From: Companilactobacillus ginsenosidimutans | Lineage (GTDB): Bacteria; Bacillota; Bacilli; Lactobacillales; Lactobacillaceae | DNA length: 64,000 bases | NCBI RefSeq assembly: GCF_001050475.1 | Contig: NZ_CP012034.1 | Coordinates: 1,736,001 to 1,800,000, forward strand | Reading direction: 5' to 3' | Shown: positions 11,501 to 23,796 of the stretch, piece after piece | Numbering within the stretch: the stretch's first letter is position 1 | How the letters are laid out: every line of letters starts with the position of its first letter | Made by a program: the position numbers and the translations under genes | Notes under the pieces: model-generated | The model's input: the letters and a program-made list of their open reading frames with translations, nothing else | The model's database searches: none | What the model was told of the DNA's origin: nothing

Positions 11501-13064
11501 TGCTATCAGGCTGAGCTGTTCCATCAATAGTAAAGAACATATCTCTACCAGATGAAAGCAATGTATGGAATTTCCATACTTGGCCTTGTGTGTCATTTTC
11601 ATTATCGTTTTGATAAATGTAATTCCACATTGTAGGCAAGTCTTTAGTGATTTCATTTACTTCTTCAGAAGTAGCACCTTGGGCTTTATCTTGCACATGT
11701 TGATAAATCGCATTGAATTGTGAGTTGTCTTCATATGTATCATCATTATTCGTAGCTTGTTTGTTATCCAAGTCAGAATCTGAAGTTAAGTAGTTATCCA
11801 AGGTTGTCTTTGGTGAGACATAACCTTGGTTAGCAATTTCAACGTATCCATCTTGACTTGCTTGTGTTGAAGCAACGTTAGATGTTGTTGAAACTTCTTG
11901 TGGTTCAAAAGTACTTTGTGTTGTTTCTGTTTGTGCAGGTACTGCACTTTGATTTTCAGTAGTTGTAGTTTGACTAAGAGCAACTGTTGAACTTGCAACT
12001 GGTGTTGTTGTTTGAACAGGTGCCGAAGTCTCACTTTGTGTAGCTGCAACGTTAGCAACATTTGATTCTGTTTGAGTTGTTGCTGATGCTGTATTAGTTG
12101 TTTGTGCAGGAGCAGTTGTTGCTGTGCTTGCTGCTGGTGTTGAAGTTGTTGTTTGAGCAGCTGTTGTATTTGCTGTTCCGTTTGTGGCTGAATCTTCAGC
12201 TGCAGGATCTGATGTTGCAGTTCCTGTTACTTGAATAGTAGTTCTTGTGTTAATTGCTGATTCAGCTTGTGAGAATGAAGGAGTAACTTGTTGATCATTT
12301 TGATTTGATTGTTGTTGTTGAGTTGTTGCTCCATTATTAGAAGCTGTTGTTTGATTTGCTTGTTGTTGAGTTTGGGTCTGAGCAGGCTGACCTTCGGATG
12401 ATGAAGAACCATCATTTGATGAAGCAGCTTGTGTGGAACCTTGTTGATTATTTGAAGATTGGTTATTTGAAGTTCTTTGTGTTTGATTTGATGGTGCTTG
12501 TTTTTGAGGAGCTTTATATTGTGAGTTGATATTGTTGTTATCAATCTTAATTGATTTACCGGCGAAGGTAGCTGATGCTTTGGTATCAGCTTTGACATTC
12601 TTTGTTGCAATGGCGAAAACCTCTTGATAGTTTCCACTGCTTGCATCTTTCTTGAAGTTAACTTGTAACTCGTTACCCTTCTTAGAAATGTCATACAACT
12701 TGTTGTTGTCTTGAGCAGCAAGCTGTTGGATTTTCTTAGTATCAACGTTCTTACTATTGAACCTGATATTAAGTTTATCGCCCTTCTTAATAACATCATT
12801 TGATGACGCCGAGATGTTCATCCTCATAACTGGGATGCCCTTCTTTTGCGTCATTGAAAGTCCAACTATCTTGTTGGGATTTCTCGTTGTTGTCTTTAAC
12901 GGAACGCTAGGATCAACGTTCTCTGTTTGTTCATTACTGTTGTATGTAGCAGCCTCAACTGCTTCAACAGATGAATAAGCAACGATAGGTAAAATAATGA
13001 TTACCGTCGAAACCCAAGTCATAATTTTCTTTGTGAGTGAACCTTCGCCAAATAATGTACTCAT
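5547..13064 (-). CDS. Giant secreted or membrane protein: signal peptide, S/T/Q linker, duplicated globular domain, leucine-rich hydrophobic repeats
   Basis: The frame encodes 2,505 residues. I chose the ATG at 13064 because CGGGGAG lies about 10 bases upstream; an in-frame ATG at 13124 has no such site. Residues 1-38 look like a Sec signal peptide (KK, hydrophobic core, small residues near VEA). Residues about 40-165 form a polar, possibly beta-sandwich region, and about 165-430 are rich in Ser, Thr, Gln and Asn. Two related globular copies follow at about 450-565 and 645-755, sharing SIWND/TMWNY, GQIFNY/GQVWKF and FYTIDG/FFTIDG. From about 775 onward the chain is almost only Leu, Ala, Ile, Val, Phe, Pro, Gly and Asn, with rare Arg/Lys clusters. 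It contains two long repeats of about 693 residues (AKWSIRALIH and VKWTIRAVVH are equivalent points) and a shortened third. I do not recognise a family. Its length, lack of charge and repeat structure are highly unusual. The in-frame TAA at the end is probably a truncation. Confidence 0.75.
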   Translation of the reverse strand: MSTLFGEGSLTKKIMTWVSTVIIILPIVAYSSVEAVEAATYNSNEQTENVDPSVPLKTTTRNPNKIVGLSMTQKKGIPVMRMNISASSNDVIKKGDKLNIRFNSKNVDTKKIQQLAAQDNNKLYDISKKGNELQVNFKKDASSGNYQEVFAIATKNVKADTKASATFAGKSIKIDNNNINSQYKAPQKQAPSNQTQRTSNNQSSNNQQGSTQAASSNDGSSSSEGQPAQTQTQQQANQTTASNNGATTQQQQSNQNDQQVTPSFSQAESAINTRTTIQVTGTATSDPAAEDSATNGTANTTAAQTTTSTPAASTATTAPAQTTNTASATTQTESNVANVAATQSETSAPVQTTTPVASSTVALSQTTTTENQSAVPAQTETTQSTFEPQEVSTTSNVASTQASQDGYVEIANQGYVSPKTTLDNYLTSDSDLDNKQATNNDDTYEDNSQFNAIYQHVQDKAQGATSEEVNEITKDLPTMWNYIYQNDNENDTQGQVWKFHTLLSSGRDMFFTIDGTAQPDSTDVLQRQMPALLRSMGEDIEPGALNEAVDINALKKSQIYQDYVDGKYTGPTSENTANTADALAAVLKHTSIGLNRPDNGAPVNQLPDVAKVNPTALLNAAKQSSANGTTTTNPTDNKTNADSQAVYNTIKNDTYSKMSPWGSDDEKAEMLKSVPSIWNDVSTKTDKNDKSGQIFNYVLNGTDGRQIFYTIDGRVIPNGNKYEQQLPSVLNSLGKNMTKGEFDPIVNNEILRNSKEYQDYTQNSQGNAATTPIATAAKAAAAPLAGGLGGLAPLALLLPFAGLGLLVPGLLLAVPATVGALATLPIAGLLLQPVILPALLAAPILLTLPITLPALALALPLNIGLKLLFAPIDLLNTVVLSNVASILLTAPLTFFNTLVGVGLGLFNTLVGSIPLALLDFIVPVVLNFLIVSLISHLVQLTTFNILLLANLAKALLNGAIDLALALSLIGLPLAIIKGLFDLFNLGLGLFNGLLLPALAGILTFLGLLPIALLNTLFLTLFNISVPLLLGFLTSLLLSNLVGGLTFLTLLGRKLFNDFIKNGLRLLLSLIAAGTILVGLPLLIVAAQILNFFLLLVANAVGGLIIWNLLTLAKALMLAGLGLALFSLPLAGQFLINTIAKWSIRALIHIFRFFIGAFKLGARLVLSFVLGLLNLIAGAAAAASAITALISGIAAALTALIPVVGPVLALLPLLISLLSIANTLILLPVKLLLGLLNLIVLGLNLLAIPLYIFVRPLISIALALGAGLLSDLLLPLLTLPLVLFNQLTLFNLLFLPLLLLNLLGTFLVEPLLLAGLGLLNALALPFLLALAALGLNAIIGLLLLAIRLPLVALALLALPSLIPFFNLIMDTIFLAPLVTLVLSVLNLFIGLPLMMLIDALIDIVAPFIVWLAAMLLLAPVFGPLAFLNPLTWINLPIISLIGTFLTKLALKLIALPFVFFLNGLLSLIPAAIAAFLVGLLRALFGGLPFLLLAPLFLLPIILNGLLTALIPGLNLFTVPAALVAQFLGLPLVLLGLLNNILGKLIWRVLSFVTAYLASNVLKDLLALFGVPLLIDLLSPLLFLLKLFTTQFLIFPALWLGLPLLAQLLTSVLLWGLTFIKGFAQIALDLFNIGATLLTLPLWTILPALNLLRRLALAFVALVALPLRLLKDVFDILRAVVEIGAILLLPLLVGIPAFLLLLPITTFNFIALKLLNMAIPLVLSLLVTLAASLLINLLTFIAILGLMLFNKFIELGAKLLLLGAITLLILGALPILLGGALLNSLLLLALNAFLGFNAWLITTLINNLIVGALLLGLFLLPLVTQLIINTVVKWTIRAVVHLIRFFIGLFRLGARLVLQFIIGLINLVLGVATGISLLAGVANLLLAPISLLVPLVGPILALLNLLNAGLSFLNFLILLPLKLLAMLINGLTLLGLLLSIPYWLFIRPLISVLLAIGAGIVSDIIMSLLGLPLVLFNQLTLFNLFGIPALLLKAFNNLVLIPLLINGLGLALALGLPLALLLGALGALGLLNLGLLGLGFPLIALVLLLLPNLIPFLDLIMLALNLLGLFNLISSLVKLLLLPFKILLDLLNNLLLPLLVAGLTFLFLLPLLGVITFLNPLRWLNLAILSAISTLLTTLLLNLVLLPLSLINNLLSSLIPAVLNGLLVGLLRALFGGLPFLLLALGLLLPLILNGLLTALIPGLNLLTVPLGLLALLLGLPLVILGILNNLLKQLIWTIVGTILTQLALNLAKDLLDLLLWLPLQLLLALPLFLLNLALNAFLLRPLLLFGLPLLAALLTNLALVAFNLIRRGLELLAELLTLGATLLLTPLTLGLPLLNLLRRVLKFVAALRLIHNLIHQLFDLLALVVLPFFSVLLFGLVGWIPALIALVATQILEHLPDILIGALIGLLTLLPIALLNALISTILNLLLSILPALLGGLLRGLITLLFNGLPVFFIIQLLQLPLILNGLLTALIPGLNLLTVPLGLLALLALPLTFLGIVNNII
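5940..10100 (-). repeat. Two ~2.08-kb coding repeats inside the giant gene, plus a shortened third copy
   Basis: Landmarks recur with a period of about 2.07-2.08 kb: the AKW-S/T-IRA segment at about 9650 and 7570, the LLRR segment at about 8110 and 6030, and the ALIPGLNL segment at about 8545 and 6475. ALIPGLNL appears again at about 5650, only about 830 bases further on, so the third unit lacks roughly 1.25 kb relative to the others. Boundaries are approximate. Confidence 0.7.
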
Positions 13065-13146
13065 AATATAAATCTCCCCGAATTGTGTTTGATTATTCCC
13101 TAGGAAATATATAAATATATCCATGCAGAATAATGATACAAATATG

Positions 13147-13175
13147 ATATTAGTCCATTAATTTATTTATATCAA
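13147..13175 (-). promoter_or_regulatory. Candidate promoter of the giant gene
   Basis: On the minus strand TTGATA (13175-13170) and TAATAT (13152-13147) are separated by exactly 17 bases. They lie about 85 bases upstream of the chosen ATG, leaving a short leader that carries the imperfect palindrome ATTCCCTAGGAAAT (13095-13108). Confidence 0.5.
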
Positions 13176-13934
13176 GAGTAGATTGTCATTTTATGAAACT
13201 TTTTCGACTAAGTTTGTCACGAGTATGTCAATTTTTACGAATTTATCTTTTGATAAATATGATTAAAATTTATCAAACCCCATGGCACCACGGTTTATAG
13301 CAGCTTATGTACAGGTTCACTATATAAGTCACTTTTTGATTAATGTCATTTTATGATACAAAAGTTTTTGATTTCAAAATTGCCATGATTATAGTAAGTA
13401 CTTCCTACATTGTTAGAAATGGATTCTTACTCAACCCTACTACATCGGGCATTCATAGCAGATATTATGTTTTTGAACGCACATTCTAAGGATGCTTACG
13501 TGTTAAGCCACCAATAATCATACGAAGACAATAACTGACAGCATACAAATATTGCCCGGAAATAAAACAAATCAGTTTAAGTATATTCTCGTAATCCAAA
13601 TAGTCTTTGAGCGGTTAAAGTATGACGATTATAAATCAGAGATTCAAGCCTATCCGTTGAACACGACATATATAGAAGAAAAATCAATTTTTAAATGTAC
13701 CGAGATTCAAATAAAACCAAACACAATAACAGATACAACTTTCTATATTCGTGTTAATAAACCACACAGAAACTTTGACACAAGGCAGTAGATCAATAAT
13801 CCTACGCAATTTTGTTCGAAATGCTGTATTACCGTGTCTAGATCATACAGATTACCTCAAGGTAGTATTACCTGGAAATTTCTCAAGAACCCACTGTAAT
13901 CTCCTATTGTCAGCAACTAGTAGATACAGTTAAC

Positions 13935-14210
13935 AATTGAAAGCAAAGCAATGAAGGATTCAGCAACGCGTATAAAAGTTAATTTGATAAACGGACAAGA
14001 GCGTACCAAGGAATGGTAGAACTGATTAGTCCAGCGTTGGTTAGTAACTGGCGTGGGTAGATTTAACGATGCTTTTCCGAGCAAATATGCAGCATACGAT
14101 TCATTAACATTAGTAGTAAATCAAAGGCCTGTAGCTGGAGACGTAGAACTGGTTATTTTAGATACGTAGAATGCACAAAATGCGCACTCAAATAATTAAG
14201 AATACAAGTG
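13935..14210 (+). pseudogene. Possible decayed coding relic
   Basis: One plus-strand frame reads as protein-like sequence in blocks (for example FNDAFPSKYAAYDSLTLVVN and RPVAGDVELVILDT) broken by several in-frame stops and without a start. It lies upstream of an isolated intrinsic terminator at 14690. I cannot name a parent family. The call rests on composition only. Confidence 0.25.
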
Positions 14211-14689
14211 TTAGATAAATGAGATATTGGTATGTTAAAGAAATAATTAAGCATACGGTCAATAATCAAAAACGAGAAAAAAAAAGATACGATAAGTTAA
14301 GCAAAAGTGTAATCTAAATTCCGATTTTTAAAAAAACATAAATCAGTAAATCGTGCACAGCAAAAATTCAGACATTTTCCAAATTGAGAAAACAAAAATC
14401 AGCCAAAATTTGAGAGATTGAGAAATAAAATCGTCAATTTAATCAAGAACAAATCAAACTACATTATAGAAGGAAAACTATCGTTGTACTCAATTGCAAA
14501 ATCAGCAACTCGGCAATGGAAAGTAGCAGAGTAATGATTTACAAAGTGCATAAACTAAACATCATTTAAATGAGGACAATAGGCATCAATAGTATTCGTA
14601 ATGAACTGACATTTGCAAAATGTAGCAATAACCCGCTAGATAACAGAATTCGTTAAAATTTGATATTAAAACAGAGAATCAAAACCATG

Positions 14690-14722
14690 ATCTGACTTAA
14701 ATACAATTTAAGTCAGATTTTT
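14690..14722 (+). terminator. Intrinsic terminator without an intact gene upstream
   Basis: A perfect 13-bp stem (ATCTGACTTAAAT at 14690-14702 with its complement at 14706-14718) with a 3-base loop runs into TTTTT on the plus strand. No intact plus-strand gene precedes it, so it probably served the decayed gene(s) in this region or an unannotated RNA. Confidence 0.75.
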
Positions 14723-15511
14723 CGTTATGCCATAGTTACGCATGGATAAAAACAAGCTAGAATCGGTGTACTAGGGGCATACCTGGAAAAATCTAAAAAA
14801 ACAAGAAAATGAGTGCATAACGGAATATTCAACCGTTCTATTGTTCGAGTTGAGGCATGCTTGATCAAAAGAACTATGCAGCAACTTAGAATCTCATCTG
14901 TAAATATAGAATATTTGAATACATACTTATTATAAATAATCAATTCATGCACATTTGTCCTTTAACAATTAATGATTTTGTTAATGAGGATTTGAAATAA
15001 GCTTGATCTTCAAATTAACGTCTTAGATCAATATTATTGATTCTGTGGTGTGATGATTTGATAGTTAATTTATACTTCTAGATGATATACTATTTAAACT
15101 AAAACATGAGATCCGAAATGCAGACATTCTTCAAAATGATAATTAGAATATGTTAGTTAAAAGTCATCTCCAATATCTGCTTAATCAATTTCAGCCGTCT
15201 TCAATTTCAAAATCAAATGTAGGTTTAGTCTAGTATCTTGTTTTGAAAAGTTAATCATTCACCTGCACATCTTGTAATTATTCATTCAAAATTTCATTCA
15301 TAAATTTCCAACTATTATCTTGCAGAAAGCAAACAGAATATTCTGTGTTAATTGTCGAGTCATTTCAATGAGATAACTACAAATAATTTCCCGGGAAATA
15401 TGTTGTAATTTCAAAACTAGCTCGAGCCGATTTCATTCAACTGATTTCAATTTTGGATAACAGTCTTCATTTTATTTTGAACTATTCACTCATGATTTTT
15501 TTTCATTCTTG

Positions 15512-15546
15512 TTTATTGTTTATTATTTATTATTTATTATTTATTG
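15512..15546. repeat. Five tandem copies of a 7-base repeat (TTTATTA/G)
   Basis: TTTATTG, three TTTATTA and a final TTTATTG stand head to tail in the T-rich half of the gene desert. It is a simple-sequence tract with no visible gene next to it. Confidence 0.85.
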
Positions 15547-16105
15547 TTCAAGATTATCTTTCTTGATTTATCTTCAATTAATCCTTCATTTTTAAACCGT
15601 TTATTTTAACGCTTCTATTTTTTAAATTAATCCGGTTTTTGTATTTTGAAACCTTTTTTTAATTTATTCTTTTCAACTTTCTTATTCTTGTTTTACTTTT
15701 TTAAATTTAGTCTATACAAATTTTGTCACAGACCATTGTATATATCTACTATTTTGTTTACTTCGAGTTGATCTCTTTTTTCATTCACCGATTGTGGAAT
15801 TTATTTTCTTCTTAGTCATTTACACATTTTAAATTCAAATCAAGATTCTGAAGAATTAGTTCTGGTTTCAATTTTTAATAACGTCTATCAATTTCTTCTA
15901 TACGAACTTATGTTCGTATAAGATCCTCTTTTTTTCTTTTGATATATGCTTTCTATTAACAATTAGTGTATGACTATCTCATTTGATGTCCTGCACGCTC
16001 TTAGAACACGTAAAAAAAACGCCAAATACAAAGCTAATCCTTTGGTGTACTTGTGTTTATGCCGCTTTACTTTTGTTCCATTTAGTTCATATTTCATTAC
16101 TATTT

Positions 16106-16327
16106 TCATACATATGGTTCATACAGAGTATCTTTGAATGCTTCTAATCTATTTGACTGTTACTTGGTAGCAAGATTATATATTTTGGTAACCTCGTGAT
16201 TGTTTTACATAATATTTTCTACTTTCATGTATGTTGAAGATCTACTCAAGATGACATCGATGGAGTCAGTCAATTCCATCTTTAGTGTGGTGAGCTTGTC
16301 TATGCAGCCGTTCTCTTCTAATTCCAT
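16106..16327 (-). pseudogene. Possible decayed minus-strand coding relic
   Basis: From an ATG at 16327 a frame reads about 39 residues (MELEENGCIDKLTTLKMELT and on) to a TAA. After it the same frame continues with protein-like blocks (NNHEVTKIYNLATK, QSNRLEAFKDTLYEPYV) separated by stops. There is no clear ribosome binding site. It suggests a degraded gene in the T-rich half of the desert; the family is not recognised. Confidence 0.2.
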
Positions 16328-16607
16328 AATTACTTTTCTATATGTCATTTAAGGTCAACAATTTATTCCTTAAGCTGAAGAATGTTTGTTATTGTTATCA
16401 ATCGGATTTCCTCATACGTGCAAATGTCCATATACTGTCTTCACATTGTGATGATATGTAATCGCTTGGATATATTGACACGTCGTAGACTGTTACTTAT
16501 TGTTACCTTCCTAAAATTTTCGTATTCGGATGATCTATTGTTCCTTATATAATAGTAGAAATACAATTTGTTATCTTTGTTTATATTAATACATGTAAAA
16601 AATTAGA

Positions 16608-16640
16608 CAAAAAAAAAGAGATGATCTTGCGATCATCTCT
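16608..16640 (-). terminator. Intrinsic terminator of the rRNA operon
   Basis: AGAGATGATC-TTGC-GATCATCTCT forms a perfect 10-bp stem (16617-16640) and is followed on the minus strand by a run of nine T residues. It lies just past the 5S gene. Confidence 0.92.
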
Positions 16641-16651
16641 CTTAATGAGAA

Positions 16652-16768
16652 GCGTGGCAACTACCTATCCTCGCGGGCAGTTTCCCACCAACTACTTTCG
16701 GCGTTAAGAAGCTTAACTTCTGTGTTCGGCATGGGAACAGGTGTATCCTTCTTGCTATCGCCACCACA
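16652..16768 (-). rRNA. rrf: 5S ribosomal RNA
   Basis: On the minus strand the sequence begins with the TGGTGGCGATAGC-type 5' end typical of Firmicutes 5S and ends with the complementary GCCACGC-type 3' end, about 117 bases. It is the last gene of the 16S-Ile-Ala-23S-5S operon, immediately before the terminator. Ends are accurate to a few bases. Confidence 0.93.
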
Positions 16769-16838
16769 CTTCGTTTCCTCGTACCTTCAAAACTAGATAT
16801 TAATCATAATGAATTCTTCACACTTCAAACTACGTGAC

Positions 16839-19758
<2,920 letters not shown>

Positions 19759-19909
19759 AAATTACAAAGGTAATTCTTATTTCTTTTTTGGCGGAATTGC
19801 TTCCGCCCGCAGTTTTCGGTGTTTCTTTAATTCATTATTTCTTAATATCCAGTTTTCAAGGTACGAGTGTCTCTCTAGAGTCATACTATGTATTTCCCTA
19901 AAGCGACTA

Positions 19910-19982
19910 TGGAGGTTAACGGGATCGAACCGATGACCTCCTGCTTGCAAAGCAGGTGCTCTCCCAGCTGAGCTAAACCCCC
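19910..19982 (-). tRNA. tRNA-Ala (anticodon TGC)
   Basis: A 73-base cloverleaf on the minus strand: acceptor GGGGGTT paired with AACCTCC, D-loop AGCTCAGCTGGGAGAGC, anticodon loop CTTTGCAAG with anticodon TGC, and T-arm GGTTCGATCC. The terminal CCA is encoded. It lies in the 16S-23S spacer next to tRNA-Ile, the usual pair in lactobacilli. Confidence 0.97.
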
Positions 19983-20009
19983 GTGGTGCTTTATTATATT
20001 CTACTTTTA

Positions 20010-20084
<75 letters not shown>

Positions 20085-20160
20085 AATAAGCCTGATCGAG
20101 AGTAGACCTCTCAAAACTAAACAAAGTTTTAACTTGTGTATTCCGTGGTACCTAAGTACC

Positions 20161-21745
<1,585 letters not shown>

Positions 21746-21916
21746 ATTGTTTGTGACTCATTTGTTATTAATTATTATTACTAACGAACTGACTTCGTTA
21801 TAATTGTTTCTTTGACCTTATATAATAAGGCCTACACAATTAGCGTTAAAACTTTGTTCAGTTTTCAAAGGTCTACTTCTTGTTAATCGCATTTGCTCTT
21901 AACAAGCGACTTAATT

Positions 21917-21945
21917 ATTTTATCATGATATCAACTCAATGTCAA
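21917..21945 (-). promoter_or_regulatory. rRNA promoter P2
   Basis: Minus-strand TTGACA (21945-21940), a 17-base spacer and TAAAAT (21922-21917), about 175 bases upstream of 16S. The flanking sequence nearly repeats that of P1. Confidence 0.85.
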
Positions 21946-22026
21946 CATCTTTTTAAAATAATTTATTCAAGCTCCTGATGAATTAATTCATCTTTCGCTG
22001 TCGTTACTCGTTAAAGCAACTTAATT

Positions 22027-22055
22027 ATCTTATCGAATCATCAACCTCATGTCAA
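22027..22055 (-). promoter_or_regulatory. rRNA promoter P1
   Basis: Minus-strand TTGACA (22055-22050), a 17-base spacer and TAAGAT (22032-22027), 110 bases upstream of P2. An AT-rich stretch (AAAAATTATTTTAAAAAGTT type) precedes the -35 box, like an UP element, and a similar stretch precedes P2. Confidence 0.85.
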
Positions 22056-22188
22056 CAACTTTTTAAAATAATTTTTCATCCGCTTAGCTCGCCAAGGCTT
22101 GCTACGACTGATGCGATTGCTCTCTCGTGACAACAAATAATATCTTACCAATTTGATACGTCGCATGCAAGGCTTTTTTTAAAATAAA

Positions 22189-23730
22189 TCAATTCTTTTT
22201 TATTTGCTCTATATCTAGTACTTTATCGATCCAATCACTACTATAAAAGTCCTCTTCGTGAGTAACCAAAATCATAGAGCCTGGGTAACTACGGAGACCT
22301 TTTCTGAGTGATGCTTTACTTTCATCATCCAAATGGTTAGTTGGCTCATCCATAAATAGAAAGTTTGTAGGCTCGAACATTAAATCACCTAGTTTAACTT
22401 TTGTCTGCTCACCACCGGACAATGATTTCATTGGAGACATTATCTGTTGGTTCGTTAATCCAGTTCTCGCCAAATATTGACGGACTTCTTTACTATCTGA
22501 TTCTGGATGGTCTTCACTTACCACTTTGAACGGAGTTTCCATATTACTCTTCCAAGTTAGATCCTGTTTGAAATAACCTATCTTAACTACATCGGAAAAA
22601 TCAAAGTTACCATTCTTAGGTTGTAACATCCCCAATAGAGTTTTGATCAGAGTAGTTTTACCGATACCATTGAATCCTTTAATAACCATCTTCTCTCCAC
22701 TTACTAGGGAGAAATTAAGCTTCTGGTCAAATAATGGCTTATCGTATCCTATCATAAGGTCATTTACTTCCAATACCATACGTGAGCTTGGGATCTCCTT
22801 ATATGGGAAGTTAAAGCTAGCGATGGTCTTATTACCTGGTGGTGTTAGTACTTCCATATGAGAGAGCTGTTTCTCTCTACTCTTGGCACTCTTTGAACGA
22901 GATCCAGCCTTAAACTTACGGATATAAGCCTTAGTCTTAGAGATTTTCTCTTGTTGCTTAGTATATGCCTTCATATATGCCTCTTTGTTAGCTGCCTTTT
23001 GCTTGGTAACTTGCTTGAGACTTCCGGTATACTTAGTGATTTTTCCGAACTCAATATCAGCAATACAATTTACAATTCTATCTAAAAAGCCATAATCATG
23101 GGAAATTACGATAAATGCGCCCTCAAAATTGTTTAGATAATCGCTTAACCAATCAATATGGTTAGTATCCAAGTAGTTAGTTGGCTCATCCAGCAGAATC
23201 ATATCAGGATTCTCTAATAAGATTTTTGCCAAAATGATTTTCGAACGTTGTCCACCTGATAGTTCTGAGACGTCATGCTCATATCCAATGGCATCTAGTC
23301 CTAGTCCGGTAGCAACTTGATCAATCTTAGTATCAATTTCATAAAAATCATTGGCGTCGAGAAGTTCTTGGAGTTTCCCCGCTTTCTCTAGTGCCTCTTC
23401 ATCAGGGTTATTCATATATATTTCAGTTAACTCATCGTTAGCGTTGTATAGATTTTGGAAAGCAGTCTTCAAGTACTCACGAATAGTCATCCCTGCGACA
23501 AGCTTAGCCTGCTGATCCAAATAACCTACTGTTAAATGTTTTTGCCAGCTGATTTTACCTTCGTCGGGTTCGAGTTGGCCTGTCAAAATTTTGATGAAGG
23601 TACTCTTACCTACACCGTTTTGACCTGTGATTCCTAAATGGTCTTCTTTATTAACTTGTAAATTGGCATCATCATACAACTTTTTGTCCAAAAATTGTTG
23701 TGTGAGATTATGTACTTCTAAAACACTCAT
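22189..23730 (-). CDS. ABC-F family ATPase
   Basis: 513 residues, the usual size for ABC-F proteins, which have two ATPase domains and no membrane part and act on the ribosome as translation factors or antibiotic-protection proteins. The first Walker A is GQNGVGKST (about residue 36), with signature LSGGQ and Walker B ILLDEPTNYLD. A basic linker (KTKAYIRKFKAGSRSKSAKS, about 265-285) follows. The second half has Walker A GFNGIGKTT, signature LSGGEQ and Walker B FMDEPTNHLD. It starts at an ATG after GAAGGAT. It lies between the rRNA operon and the LCP gene, separated from the latter by a stem-loop. The subfamily, and so any link to drug resistance, cannot be decided from motifs alone. Confidence 0.9.
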   Translation of the reverse strand: MSVLEVHNLTQQFLDKKLYDDANLQVNKEDHLGITGQNGVGKSTFIKILTGQLEPDEGKISWQKHLTVGYLDQQAKLVAGMTIREYLKTAFQNLYNANDELTEIYMNNPDEEALEKAGKLQELLDANDFYEIDTKIDQVATGLGLDAIGYEHDVSELSGGQRSKIILAKILLENPDMILLDEPTNYLDTNHIDWLSDYLNNFEGAFIVISHDYGFLDRIVNCIADIEFGKITKYTGSLKQVTKQKAANKEAYMKAYTKQQEKISKTKAYIRKFKAGSRSKSAKSREKQLSHMEVLTPPGNKTIASFNFPYKEIPSSRMVLEVNDLMIGYDKPLFDQKLNFSLVSGEKMVIKGFNGIGKTTLIKTLLGMLQPKNGNFDFSDVVKIGYFKQDLTWKSNMETPFKVVSEDHPESDSKEVRQYLARTGLTNQQIMSPMKSLSGGEQTKVKLGDLMFEPTNFLFMDEPTNHLDDESKASLRKGLRSYPGSMILVTHEEDFYSSDWIDKVLDIEQIKKN

Positions 23731-23753
23731 AAATTTATATCCTTCACATAATA

Positions 23754-23787
23754 AGAGGCTAAGACAACTGCGGATCGTCTCAGCCTC
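23754..23787 (-). terminator. Stem-loop between the LCP and ABC-F genes
   Basis: GAGGCTGAGAC and GTCTTAGCCTC (read on the minus strand) form an 11-bp stem with one G-U pair, followed by CTTATTATG, a weak U tract. It probably ends or attenuates transcription from the LCP gene before the ABC-F gene. Confidence 0.5.
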
Positions 23788-23796
23788 AAACTTATT

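Larger units (their letters stand above)
13176..16604. other. Gene-poor region of about 3.4 kb with degenerate remnants
   Basis: No open frame here has a convincing ribosome binding site, length and composition of a real gene. The plus strand is A-rich from about 14200 to 14690 and T-rich from about 15180 to 16600, as if decayed genes had faced each other. Short open-frame islands with in-frame stops are listed separately. Other structures include a perfect 9-bp hairpin at 15899-15920 (TATACGAAC ... GTTCGTATA) and the palindrome ATTTCCCGGGAAAT at 15386-15399. I see no IS terminal repeats, tRNA or CRISPR array. Confidence 0.6.

Noticed and set aside
10967..12978. Overlapping open frames in both strands over the linker and N-terminal domains of the giant gene
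   Set aside because: Low-complexity S/T/Q codon repeats open other frames. No start signals; the minus frame of the giant gene explains the sequence.
13552..13791. 79-residue plus-strand frame in the gene desert
   Set aside because: No ribosome binding site, odd composition, and surrounded by stops in a decayed region; not supported as a gene.
14725..14952. 75-residue minus-strand frame
   Set aside because: No start signal, Cys/His-rich random-looking composition, next to an orphan terminator.
15512..15546. 7-base tandem repeat considered as a CRISPR-like or iteron array
   Set aside because: No spacers, unit too short, and no replication or cas gene nearby.
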